From Crocosphaera sp. (GTDB lineage: Bacteria; Cyanobacteriota; Cyanobacteriia; Cyanobacteriales; Microcystaceae), in NCBI GenBank assembly GCA_030065205.1, contig JASJDN010000003.1, positions 1 through 64,000 on the forward strand: DNA of 64,000 bases, in the 5' to 3' direction. Made by a program: the position numbers and the translations under genes. Within the stretch, counting starts at the first letter, position 1. Each line of letters starts with the position of its first letter. The notes beneath the pieces are model-generated. The model worked only from the letters and a program-made list of their open reading frames with translations. It was not told where the DNA came from and did no database searches. This document shows, piece after piece, positions 1-8,581 of this stretch.

Positions 1-105
1 AACAACTCTTCATGAGAATAGTTAATCAGTGCTAATTTGGTTAGCGTAAAATTGACGCTAATTTCAACCCAAAACAAAAGACTTTTCTCGGTTTTTTCGT
101 ATCAC

Positions 106-423
106 TTAATAAAAGTGCGAAATGTGGGTTCTAATATTAGTTTGCAATACTTGAGACGGTACAGATTTTAGTCTAGGAAAGTCTTTTTTAGCCTTGGGTA
201 AATTGTTTTGTTGTTGGTGATAGCCAGGAAAAGGATAATCGGCAGCCATGATGTATTCTGACTTCAAATTACATCTATCTATTGGACATTTTCTAGAAGC
301 AATCCAATCTTTTAGCTCTCGTAGCGCATAATTATAAGATACGCGACAAGTCTCTAACCACTCATTGAGTTGGTCAGTTTGATTAGTATCTGGGTAAATG
401 CGATAGACATAATTTAGTCTCAT
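106..423 (-). pseudogene. Truncated TnpB (IS200/IS605 OrfB) N-terminal fragment
   Basis: The 105 residues match the N-terminal helix-turn-helix region of TnpB, the RNA-guided nuclease carried by IS200/IS605 elements: an opening like MRLNYVYRIYP, then a WLETCRVSYNYAL segment and a VPSQVLQTNIR segment. Homology stops after about residue 97, where an unrelated tail leads to a stop. Full-length TnpB is about 400 residues, and the RuvC-like domain and zinc finger are absent. The palindromes at 430-461 and 488-553 lie upstream of its start, where the left end of such an element belongs. It is a decayed insertion and should have no nuclease activity. Confidence 0.8.
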
Positions 424-429
424 AATTAT

Positions 430-461
430 ATTCTACCACACAAAAAGACTTATGGTAGAAT
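430..461. repeat. 9-bp perfect inverted repeat upstream of tnpB fragment
   Basis: ATTCTACCA at 430-438 is the exact reverse complement of TGGTAGAAT at 453-461, with a 14-nt loop. It sits directly before the tnpB start codon on the minus strand. It could be a subterminal left-end hairpin or an operator for tnpB; the sequence cannot separate these. Confidence 0.6.
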
Positions 462-487
462 ATTGATGCTACGCAGTTTGTTTGTTG

Positions 488-553
488 GTCGGGCTGTATC
501 CCGTCCCTAACGTCTTGGCGGTACTCGCTTTATAGCGCGGGACTTAGCCCGAC
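488..553. repeat. Imperfect palindrome, probable IS605-type left end
   Basis: GTCGGGCT at 488-495 pairs with AGCCCGAC at 546-553, and a CCCG/CGGG pair lies inside, giving an imperfect hairpin of about 66 nt. It is upstream of the tnpB fragment, as the left-end palindrome of an IS200/IS605 element should be. It also lies 15 bp past the stop codon of the minus-strand decarboxylase, so it may double as that gene's transcription terminator. Confidence 0.5.
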
Positions 554-568
554 ATTTCAGTTAAAAAT

Positions 569-2050
569 TTAATCAATCACTATCTTAATCCTCTGTAGAC
601 TGGTGTCAGTACAGCCAGAAATCGTTCCCCCTAACTGTTTTATCTGTGTTAGATAGTCTATAGCTTCATTGGTAATTATTTCCCCTGGCATTAATACAGG
701 AATTCCTGGGGGATAAGGACAAATAAGTTCACCACTAATTTTACCAATACTTTGCTCAATTTTGATGGTTTGTTTGGGAGCAAAAAAAGCATCACGGGGG
801 GATAATTTCAAAGGAGATGGGTTAAGTAGATGAGGAGATGAAGAAAATAAAGCATTAGGGGATGAAGAAAAGTAATGATTCAGGGTTTTAAAGGCATTAA
901 TTAACTTCTTAATATCTTGTTTATTATTGCCAATGGAAATAATAAAAGCTAAATGAGATAACATCGGTAACTCAGCCGTAACCTCTAATTTTTCCCTAAA
1001 AATATCATCAACTTCTAAACCACTTAGCCCCAAAGCCGTCACATTCACCGTTAAACGAGTAATATCTAAATCGTGGAATCCTGGCCGTTTTTCTGTCAAT
1101 TCTAAAACTGATAACTTGTCAATTTTCTTGATATTTTCAATAGCTAATTGTGATAATTCGATGGTTTTAGTTAATAATTTTTCTCCCTGCAAGGCCATTT
1201 GTTGTCTGGCCCCATCCAAAGACGCTAATAGTAAGTAACTAGGGCTGGTAGAATGAACTAATTGTAAAGCCTGACTAATTTTTTGGGGATTAATGCGATC
1301 GCCTTGTATATGCAGCATCGAAGCTTGAGTCATGGCCCCTAATACTTTATGGGTGGATTGTACCGTCAAATCTGCCCCCATAGACAATGCAGACGGGGGT
1401 AAGGCTTCATGAAACTTAAAATGAGCGCCGTGAGCTTCATCCACCAATAAGGGAATGTTATGACGATGGGCGATCGCTGCGATGGTCTGAATGTCCCCAC
1501 AAACGCCGTGATAGGTAGGATAAACCAATAAAACCGCTTTTACATCAGAATTCTCGTTTAAAGCGGCTTCTAGAGCGTCTGGGGTAATACTTAGGGCAAG
1601 ATCCCAACTGGGATCATATTCGGGATTAAGAAAAATAGGAACTGCCCCAGAGACAATTAAACCCATAATGACAGATTGATGGGTGTTACGGGGTACAATA
1701 ATCTTATCCCCAGGGCCGCAGGTTGCCACAATGGCAGCAATAATACCACAGGTTGACCCATTTACCAGAAACCATGTCTGATCAGCGCCAAACGCTTCAG
1801 ATGCTAAGGTTTGGGCTTTTGCAATGGCCTCATCAGGGGCAAATAAATTTCCCAATTCTGGCAATTCTGGTAAGTCTGCTTGAAACACCGTTTCCCCTAA
1901 CAAAGACCGCAAAGGATCACTAATTCCTTGTCCGCGTTTATGGCCAGGAACATAAAAAGTAGCATCGGGTTTATTTTTTAACGTGGTTAAAACGTCAATG
2001 ATTGGTGTTGTCTCTTGACGATAAAAGAAGGAGTCTGATGATCGGGTCAT
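569..2050 (-). CDS. Orn/Lys/Arg decarboxylase-family PLP enzyme
   Basis: A 493-residue fold-type I pyridoxal-phosphate enzyme of the Orn/Lys/Arg decarboxylase major-domain family, which makes polyamine precursors by decarboxylating basic amino acids. The N-terminus has FYVPGHKRG, typical of the family. A cofactor-phosphate loop (NGSTCG), a DEAHGAH aspartate segment and an STHK motif with the Schiff-base lysine follow in order. A shorter C-terminal domain carries PYPPGIPVLMPGE. Length fits the short cyanobacterial group rather than the 700-residue enterobacterial enzymes. The substrate (lysine, arginine or ornithine) cannot be read from sequence. The gene stands alone on the minus strand. Confidence 0.85.
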   Translation of the reverse strand: MTRSSDSFFYRQETTPIIDVLTTLKNKPDATFYVPGHKRGQGISDPLRSLLGETVFQADLPELPELGNLFAPDEAIAKAQTLASEAFGADQTWFLVNGSTCGIIAAIVATCGPGDKIIVPRNTHQSVIMGLIVSGAVPIFLNPEYDPSWDLALSITPDALEAALNENSDVKAVLLVYPTYHGVCGDIQTIAAIAHRHNIPLLVDEAHGAHFKFHEALPPSALSMGADLTVQSTHKVLGAMTQASMLHIQGDRINPQKISQALQLVHSTSPSYLLLASLDGARQQMALQGEKLLTKTIELSQLAIENIKKIDKLSVLELTEKRPGFHDLDITRLTVNVTALGLSGLEVDDIFREKLEVTAELPMLSHLAFIISIGNNKQDIKKLINAFKTLNHYFSSSPNALFSSSPHLLNPSPLKLSPRDAFFAPKQTIKIEQSIGKISGELICPYPPGIPVLMPGEIITNEAIDYLTQIKQLGGTISGCTDTSLQRIKIVID

Positions 2051-2300
2051 TGACTAAAACAAGTAAACGGCCATGGGAAATCGTTTGGTGTTTAGGAAAG
2101 ACAGTTCGATCCTAACTAAAACCGACCCAACAACTTTGATGGTTATTCAAACCATTTTTTGTTCCCTTGTGGGATCTTACGAAATCATTTTACCCATATT
2201 GAGAGAAAAACATCATAAAATTTCACATTAAATCTCTTTTTGTGGGAAACGCCTGCTTAATTAAGTTCCTAATTAATATATTCCCTAACCCTCTTTAATT

Positions 2301-3047
2301 ATGACCGTTAATATTCCTCATCTACAAACATCTATGGTAATCAATTCTCCTCAGCCTAAAATCTTGATTGTTGACGATGATCCGGCAATTTGTCAATTAA
2401 TTTCTCGGTTTTTTAGCTACAATAACTATCAGATTGAAGCAGCAGCCGATGCTAGAACAGCAAGACAACTTTTTCAAAGGTTAAATCCAGATTTGGCCAT
2501 TTTGGATGTTAATTTACCAGATGAAAGTGGCTTTAATCTTTGTAAAGAAATTCGTCAAACGGGAACCCTGGTGCTGATGTTAACTTGTATGACGGATACT
2601 AGCTATGTTTTAGAAGGATTTGAACAGGGGGCTGATGATTATTTAACCAAACCCTTTAATTTAGAGATTCTTAAGGCGAAGATTGCTGCTTTATTGAAAC
2701 GCCGTAATGTCGCAGAAATTAATCTGAGTACCCCCAACAATTCTTTGACTATTGAGGGATTAACTATTAATCCTAATCGATGTGAAGTGACTCACAAGGA
2801 TGAAGTGTTACCCTTAACCACTTTGGAGTTCGAGTTATTGTACTTTTTGGCTACTCATCCTAACCGAGTTTGGGAAAGAAGCGATCTAATTTCTGCAGTT
2901 TGGGGTAATAATCATGAAGTTGGGGCTGAAAGAAAGGTTGATGTTCATATTGGTCAAATTCGTAAAAAAATTGATGATCTTCAAGGCCAAATGATAAAAA
3001 CGGTTCGGGGTAGGGGTTATTTATTTGAACGTTCTGAGAGTGATTAA
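2301..3047 (+). CDS. OmpR/PhoB-family response regulator
   Basis: A two-component DNA-binding regulator. The receiver domain (about residues 18-135) shows the acidic pocket (VDDD), the phosphoacceptor aspartate in LAILDVNLP, a conserved T in LMLTCM, and K in DDYLTKPF. The winged-helix output domain (about 150-245) ends in VRGRGYLF, typical of the OmpR/PhoB group. An alternative start at Met12 (2334) is possible. No histidine kinase gene is adjacent, so the cognate kinase and stimulus are unknown. It does not resemble RpaA or RpaB closely enough to name. Confidence 0.9.
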   Translation: MTVNIPHLQTSMVINSPQPKILIVDDDPAICQLISRFFSYNNYQIEAAADARTARQLFQRLNPDLAILDVNLPDESGFNLCKEIRQTGTLVLMLTCMTDTSYVLEGFEQGADDYLTKPFNLEILKAKIAALLKRRNVAEINLSTPNNSLTIEGLTINPNRCEVTHKDEVLPLTTLEFELLYFLATHPNRVWERSDLISAVWGNNHEVGAERKVDVHIGQIRKKIDDLQGQMIKTVRGRGYLFERSESD

Positions 3048-3059
3048 TTGTCAGAATCA

Positions 3060-3935
3060 TTACATATTTCCCCACATCAATCGTCCATACCAGAAAATAA
3101 TTAATAGTCCTAAGGCTAACCAATCACCTTGTATAAGACGCAATTGATGCCATTCTACTTGGTGTTGGTTAGGACTAATAAAACCCCGAATTTCCATCGC
3201 GATCGCAATTTCTTCAGCCCGCATTAAGAGATTTTCGAGTAATTTTTCTACCACCACCAACCAAACTTGTAAACTTCTTTTGATACCTAATTTTTTCCAA
3301 TTAATTGCTCTAGTACGAATGGATCGAATTAAATTTTGAACTTCTTCTAAGACCAAAGAAATAAACCTCAAAGACAAAGTTAAGGTTAATAAAGTTTCAG
3401 TAATGGGAATATTAAAACGGCGTAAAGGAGATAATAAATCATCTAATCCTGCGGTAATTTCTTCTGGTGCAGTGGTTAATAAATACAAACTGGTGCTATA
3501 CATTAAAATAAAAATCAAGGTGCTAATTCTTATCCCTAATTCTAAGGAACGACGAGTGATGAAGATTTTACCTTGATCCACTAGAACATAATTATAATCT
3601 GTCGGTTGCGGTAGGGATAAATCACTTGCAGGTAGTCTGGGTTGAGAAGAAACAGCTAAACCATCGGGGGATAAGGTGGTAATGATAAATACCAGTACGG
3701 TTAAGATTAATAACCATCCCATTTGTTGCTTCCAGACTCTTAAAGGAATTTGAGCAATTAAGGTAAGAATCATTAAAATTCCCACTAAGATTAATCGCCA
3801 TTCAGGGGTGGATAAAATAGGGGCTAATAGAAAGGATAATAACCAAGCTAATTTAACTCTAGGATCGAGTTTGTGTAACCAAGTGAAGGGGTTTTCTAGA
3901 TAGAGTCCAATGGGAAGCGATCGCAATAAATCCAT
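3060..3935 (-). CDS. Energy-coupling factor transporter membrane protein (EcfT/CbiQ family)
   Basis: A 291-residue polytopic membrane protein of the CbiQ/EcfT family, the scaffold that couples ATPases to a substrate-binding S component in ECF-type vitamin or metal importers. It has about five hydrophobic segments and the diagnostic cytoplasmic motif region around TRAINWKKLG, a degenerate form of the Ala-Arg-Gly coupling motifs, plus AIAMEIRGF near the C-terminus. It is convergent with the response regulator, with 12 bp between the stops. No ATPase or S-component gene is adjacent, so the substrate is unknown and the protein must work with units encoded elsewhere. Confidence 0.85.
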   Translation of the reverse strand: MDLLRSLPIGLYLENPFTWLHKLDPRVKLAWLLSFLLAPILSTPEWRLILVGILMILTLIAQIPLRVWKQQMGWLLILTVLVFIITTLSPDGLAVSSQPRLPASDLSLPQPTDYNYVLVDQGKIFITRRSLELGIRISTLIFILMYSTSLYLLTTAPEEITAGLDDLLSPLRRFNIPITETLLTLTLSLRFISLVLEEVQNLIRSIRTRAINWKKLGIKRSLQVWLVVVEKLLENLLMRAEEIAIAMEIRGFISPNQHQVEWHQLRLIQGDWLALGLLIIFWYGRLMWGNM

Positions 3936-4082
3936 AGTTTAGAATTGATTTAGTTTGTGTTCAATTTCTCAATTTTTGAGGGACTGTTAACTTTATTATC
4001 TCATAGGGAGTTAGCGACTTGTTTGTTAATATAATAAGTTTCAGCACTTAGGGTTTAGACATAATGCCTAAAATTGTCTCTT

Positions 4083-5708
4083 ATGAAAAGATTTTATCAG
4101 AAAAGTTTCCAGTTTGTCGGCTTATTATTATGGATAGTTTTGGGATTAATTGGTTGTGATGATGGGACAAAAATTCAGCGATCGCAACCCCTTCCACAAG
4201 ATCCTTTTATCGAGGTCTATTTTAACCTAAATCAAGCCAAAGGTGCTAATTATCGTGATCCTTATCGCCACATTGATCGCCCTGGAGATAATTTAGAAGA
4301 GATTATCATTAATACTATCAATTCTGCTCAATCAACTATTGATATTGCTGTCCAAGAGTTTCGCCTTCCTAATATTGCTAAAGCTTTAGTAAAGCAAGCT
4401 GAAAAAGGAATCAAAGTTAGGATTATTTTAGAGAATACTTATAACCAATCTATTGCTGAAATTAATCCAGAAATGGTTGATCAAATGTCATCAAGAGAAA
4501 AACAAAGATATGAGCAGTATTTTCATTTTATTGACATTAATGATGATAGCAAACTAAGTAGCAAAGAACTTAAAGAAAGAGATATTTTTACAATTTTAAA
4601 TCAAGCAAATATACCTATTATTGATGATACAGAAGATGGCTCTAAAGGTACTGGTTTAATGCACCATAAATTTATTATTGTTGATGGTAAAGTTATTATT
4701 GTTAGTTCAGCTAATTTTACGTTAAGTGGAATTCATGGGGATTTGAATAATCATCAAACGAGAGGTAATGCTAATAATTTATTAAAGATTCAATCATTAG
4801 AATTAGGGCAACTTTTTACTGAAGAATTTAACTTGATGTGGAGAGATGGAAAAGGAGGAGAAAAAGATAGTCAATTTGGAATTCATAAACTACAACGATT
4901 ACCTAAAACAATTACTATAGGACAATCTCAAGTGACGGTTGAATTTTCGCCTGATTCCTCAAAAGAGGATTGGCAAATAACTACGAATGGATTAATTAGT
5001 AGTATATTAAATCAAGCCCAAACTTCAATTAATTTAGCACTATTTGTTTTTAGTGATCAAAAAATTGCTAATACTTTAGAAAAGAAACATAATCAAGGAA
5101 TAAACATAAAAGCCTTAATTGATCCAGAATTTGCTTTTCGTTATTATAGCGAGGGTTTAGATATGTTAGGGGTTTCTGTTAGCAACAATTGTAAGTATGA
5201 AATGGATAATAAACCCTGGCAAACAAACATTAATACGGTTGGAGTTGCTAACCTTCCTCAAGGAGATAAACTACATCATAAATTTGCCATTATTGATGAT
5301 AACATAGTGATTACTGGTTCTCATAATTGGTCAGCTTCAGCCAACTATCAAAATGATGAAACTTTATTAGTGATTAAAAATCCCCTAATTATACAGCATT
5401 ATCAACAAGAATTCAATCAATTATACAATAATTCTACTTTAGGAATCCCTGAAAATATTAATAATAAAATTCAAGAAGATATTAAAAATTGTCCTAACTT
5501 ATTAACACCAAAATCAACAAAAATCATAAATTTAAACACAGCTAGTGTAGAAGAATTAGAAACATTACCAGGGATTGGAAAATCCCTGGCAGAAAGAATT
5601 ATTGAGGTTCGTGAAAGTCAACCTTTTACTTCCTTAGAAGACTTAACAAGAGTCAAAGGAATTGGAAACAGTAAGATTCAACAATTAGAAGAAAAAGTAA
5701 GTTGGTAA
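4083..5708 (+). CDS. Phospholipase D-like lipoprotein with EF-hand loop and C-terminal helix-hairpin-helix
   Basis: A 541-residue secreted or membrane-anchored hydrolase. Hydrophobic segment and lipobox LIGC lie near residues 12-25, predicting lipid attachment. Two HKD half-sites follow: HHKFIIVD near residue 195 and HHKFAIID near 398, each trailed by a serine/asparagine segment, as in PLD nucleases and phosphodiesterases. Between the start of domain one and its HKD, residues 151-162 (DINDDSKLSSKE) fit a canonical 12-residue EF-hand loop. Residues about 482-540 form a ComEA-like double helix-hairpin-helix (LPGIGKSLA and VKGIGNSK), a DNA-binding module. A TTG at 4074 is an alternative start; ATG 4083 is preferred. 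DNA as substrate is inference. Confidence 0.85.
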   Translation: MKRFYQKSFQFVGLLLWIVLGLIGCDDGTKIQRSQPLPQDPFIEVYFNLNQAKGANYRDPYRHIDRPGDNLEEIIINTINSAQSTIDIAVQEFRLPNIAKALVKQAEKGIKVRIILENTYNQSIAEINPEMVDQMSSREKQRYEQYFHFIDINDDSKLSSKELKERDIFTILNQANIPIIDDTEDGSKGTGLMHHKFIIVDGKVIIVSSANFTLSGIHGDLNNHQTRGNANNLLKIQSLELGQLFTEEFNLMWRDGKGGEKDSQFGIHKLQRLPKTITIGQSQVTVEFSPDSSKEDWQITTNGLISSILNQAQTSINLALFVFSDQKIANTLEKKHNQGINIKALIDPEFAFRYYSEGLDMLGVSVSNNCKYEMDNKPWQTNINTVGVANLPQGDKLHHKFAIIDDNIVITGSHNWSASANYQNDETLLVIKNPLIIQHYQQEFNQLYNNSTLGIPENINNKIQEDIKNCPNLLTPKSTKIINLNTASVEELETLPGIGKSLAERIIEVRESQPFTSLEDLTRVKGIGNSKIQQLEEKVSW

Positions 5709-5721
5709 AGTAGAAATTATT

Positions 5722-6099
5722 TTACGTTATCAACGTTGAATGTGCCATCACTACTTGCCATAAATCATTTGATTTTTTACTCCATATACGGGAAAATCGA
5801 AACTTATTTTCGGATCTTTGATTATTTAAAATACCGATAATTATAGCTTCTGTATTGACTAAAGCCACTTCATTTAATAATCTTATATTTAGATTTTTTA
5901 GCTCGATCTTTTTTAGTTTCAAAGTACCAGATTTGTGCAGATTCAAATCATCCAGTTTTGTCATTAAATGACCGACATGATTAGTAAATATAAGATCATC
6001 AGCTAATAACTCATTAAGCTCCTCAATATTTGAGTTTAGCATAGCATTTTGTAAACGACTTTCAAAGGTTTGTATAATTGACTTATTTTCTTGATTCAT
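5722..6099 (-). CDS. NTF2-like (DUF4440/SnoaL-type) protein
   Basis: About 125 residues with the cone-shaped NTF2-like pattern: an N-terminal helix pair (TFESRLQNAML, NIEELNELLADD), a LIFTNHVGHLMTK segment and C-terminal beta strands ending in LWQVVMAHSTLI. The fold is used both for small enzymes and for ligand-binding proteins; no catalytic residues identify a reaction. An upstream in-frame ATG would add ten residues (to 6129), but MNQENKS at 6099 is the more natural start. It is the last of four co-directional genes after an aldolase, a dioxygenase and a P450, so it may act on the same pathway product. Confidence 0.65.
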   Translation of the reverse strand: MNQENKSIIQTFESRLQNAMLNSNIEELNELLADDLIFTNHVGHLMTKLDDLNLHKSGTLKLKKIELKNLNIRLLNEVALVNTEAIIIGILNNQRSENKFRFSRIWSKKSNDLWQVVMAHSTLIT

Positions 6100-6164
6100 A
6101 ATCGTTTTTAAATTCAGTAAGGGTTTCAACTTTCATATTAAACTACTATCAAGGGTTCAAAAGG

Positions 6165-7529
6165 TTACACAACTTGCATTTTTACTCCTCCTTTTGGACT
6201 GGTAGTAAACCCTCTTCTAACCGGTGAGATAGGCTGAGAATTAACTAATTTTAAGTTAACTTGTTTTAAGACAGTCGCCAGAACTAACTTCATTTCATAT
6301 AAGGCTAACGCATAACCGATACAACGACGATTACTGCCCCCAAAGGGAATAAATTCGTAGGGAGAAAATTGACGTTCTAAAAAGCGTTCAGGTTTAAATT
6401 CTTTAGGGTTAGGATAAATATCAGGATGATGATGCACTAAATAAATACAAGGGGCCAAAGATATCCCTTTCTCTAGGGAATAACCCATAAATTCCCAGGA
6501 AGTCTTAAGGGTTCGACTAAAGGTAAATAAGGCAACAGGATAAATTCTTAAAGTTTCAGAAACCACTGCACTTAAATAGGGAAGTTTAGCAATTTCCATA
6601 GGATCGGTATCAACATTAATGGTATCTAATTCATCTTTGATATTATGATAAAATTGAGGATGATAATGAAGCCAATAAAATGCCCAAGCTAATGCAGAAG
6701 CTGTGGTTTCATGGCCAGCAAATAACAAAGTCATTAATTCACTCATGACCTCATTTTTAGTGAGATGTTCTCCTTGTTCATCGATCGCTGATAATAGTAA
6801 ACTGAGGATATCTTCTCCCTGTGTTTCTGTTTTCCGCTTATCAATTTCTTGACTGAGTAACTGATAAACCTTGTCTCTTTGATAGACAAAATTACCCCAA
6901 GGACTCCATCGACCCCAATTTTTTTGTAAGGCAGGTAGAAACAAAGTAGAAGTGTACACAGGAGAATTAAATAAGTCTAAATAGCGACTTAATTGTTGTT
7001 TTAATGGCTGATAGTTATCTCCTTGACTAATACCAAAAACAGCTTTAAGAATTACGCTTAAGGTGATTTCTTGAGCAACTTCTCTCATGGATATAACATC
7101 GTCTTTTTGCCACTCACTGATGACAGACTGAGTAATATTTGCAATAATTTCTCCATAATTTTGTAACTGTTGACCATGAAACGATGGCATTAACAACTTG
7201 CGTCGTTTTTTATGAGGTTCTCCATCCAGTTGTAAAATGGATTGATTACCTAATAAGGGTTGAAAAGCGGTATTAGAACTTGCGCTATCAAATAACTCAG
7301 TATCTGCCGTAAATAAGGTTTCAACCCCTTCTACATTGCCAATCACAATCAAGGACGGAAAACCAGCAAAACTAGGAGAATAGTAAATATCTCCGTAGCA
7401 GTTACGATACGCTTCTAAAGTGGGTAAGGGACGAAAAATCAGATTAAAAATACCTGGTAACCCGTAACGTTTGATTCCCTGGGGAAAAGCTAATTTTGGG
7501 TTGTTTTTAGCGTTAATGGTTGCTGTCAT
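6165..7529 (-). CDS. Cytochrome P450 (CYP110-like)
   Basis: A 454-residue soluble P450 monooxygenase. The oxygen-activation helix I motif AGHETT lies near residue 272, the ExxR motif is ETLR, a PERF motif is present, and the haem-thiolate loop FGGSNRRCIG supplies the cysteine ligand near residue 400. The overall pattern resembles the CYP110 family, common in cyanobacteria and linked to oxidation of fatty acids or terpenes; this family call is by recognition. The ORF opens at a GTG (7544), but ATG 7529 has an AGGAAA ribosome site at proper spacing and is preferred. No ferredoxin partner is adjacent. Confidence 0.9.
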   Translation of the reverse strand: MTATINAKNNPKLAFPQGIKRYGLPGIFNLIFRPLPTLEAYRNCYGDIYYSPSFAGFPSLIVIGNVEGVETLFTADTELFDSASSNTAFQPLLGNQSILQLDGEPHKKRRKLLMPSFHGQQLQNYGEIIANITQSVISEWQKDDVISMREVAQEITLSVILKAVFGISQGDNYQPLKQQLSRYLDLFNSPVYTSTLFLPALQKNWGRWSPWGNFVYQRDKVYQLLSQEIDKRKTETQGEDILSLLLSAIDEQGEHLTKNEVMSELMTLLFAGHETTASALAWAFYWLHYHPQFYHNIKDELDTINVDTDPMEIAKLPYLSAVVSETLRIYPVALFTFSRTLKTSWEFMGYSLEKGISLAPCIYLVHHHPDIYPNPKEFKPERFLERQFSPYEFIPFGGSNRRCIGYALALYEMKLVLATVLKQVNLKLVNSQPISPVRRGFTTSPKGGVKMQVV

Positions 7530-7671
7530 CAAAGTTTTCCTCACATTCTACTTTTGTGTCCATTTGATTCTTCTTTATCAGTTAAGAAGGCCAAGGAACG
7601 GGGAACAAACAGAATACTGGAGCTACGACTACTAATATAGCAAAAAAAATAAAGCTTGTATTGAGAAGCTT

Positions 7672-8565
7672 CTAAAAAGGAAAAGCAGGAGAACATAAGC
7701 GAATATAAATATCTCGGTTATCATCAGTAATCTTGCGTCTACCGTGCATAACTCGATTATTATCGATCATTAAAATGTCTCCTGTTTTCCAAGCTATTTC
7801 TGTTGTTATTTCTTCTGTAACTCCATCAATTTCTGAGATAATTTGCTCATTAATTTCTGAACCATCATCAAAACTTATTATGTCAGGATGGAGACTTTTA
7901 GCAGGTAGTAAACTCCCAATAAAAGTTAGTTCTTTTTGTTCACCAGTTTCATAAATTGCTGGACATATATATAGAATATCAATTGATTCATCTTCATTAA
8001 GTTTAACTAACCTCTGGTTCTTTGCACAAGCATCTTTAACCAGTTTCAAGTCATCAGTCTTATAACGTTCTTGCCATGCTTCCTTCTCTAAATGATTAAC
8101 ATATTTGAGCTTTTTTTGAGTGAATAAGTTTTTAGTTTCATCACTTAGGTTACTAAAAATTTTGCGTCCATCACAAATAATTGTTTCACCACTTTCTACA
8201 GGAGGAGTAGCACAAAAAAACCAAAGCAGGGGAGGGTGATTCGGTAAATAGTACATTTCTCCGTGTAATTTAATCTCATCTTTTAAGTCATTAACACTAA
8301 GAAGGGTTGGGTTATTATTAATAACACGACGATTAAAATAGCCGTTGCTGTAGTCAATAAATTCCGTACTTAATGAATTAGAGAACTGGAGAAATATTTC
8401 AACGTCGCTGTCAAAACCTCTAAACAATAAAGCTCCATAAGATTTAAAGAGAGTAATGATTTCTTGTTGATCTAAATCGAAAATACTTATCTGCTCAGGA
8501 TTCAGAACTTTGCATCCTGTTTTATCAGAAAAAGGTTCAGAATGTAGTTGATTTTGAAGTTTCAT
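7672..8565 (-). CDS. TauD/TfdA-family Fe(II)/2-oxoglutarate dioxygenase
   Basis: A 297-residue member of the TauD/TfdA/CAS-like oxygenases. The iron triad is visible as HGE (in KLHGEMYY) and a distal histidine in NNRVMHGRR, followed by the 2-oxoglutarate-binding arginine region (RDIYIRL). Such enzymes hydroxylate, desaturate or cleave small molecules; the carboxylate here is Glu rather than Asp, as in clavaminate-synthase-like relatives. Its start is 16 bp beyond the stop of the upstream aldolase gene, so the two are very likely co-transcribed. Substrate unknown. Confidence 0.85.
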   Translation of the reverse strand: MKLQNQLHSEPFSDKTGCKVLNPEQISIFDLDQQEIITLFKSYGALLFRGFDSDVEIFLQFSNSLSTEFIDYSNGYFNRRVINNNPTLLSVNDLKDEIKLHGEMYYLPNHPPLLWFFCATPPVESGETIICDGRKIFSNLSDETKNLFTQKKLKYVNHLEKEAWQERYKTDDLKLVKDACAKNQRLVKLNEDESIDILYICPAIYETGEQKELTFIGSLLPAKSLHPDIISFDDGSEINEQIISEIDGVTEEITTEIAWKTGDILMIDNNRVMHGRRKITDDNRDIYIRLCSPAFPF

Positions 8566-8581
8566 CAGTTATTAAAAAATA

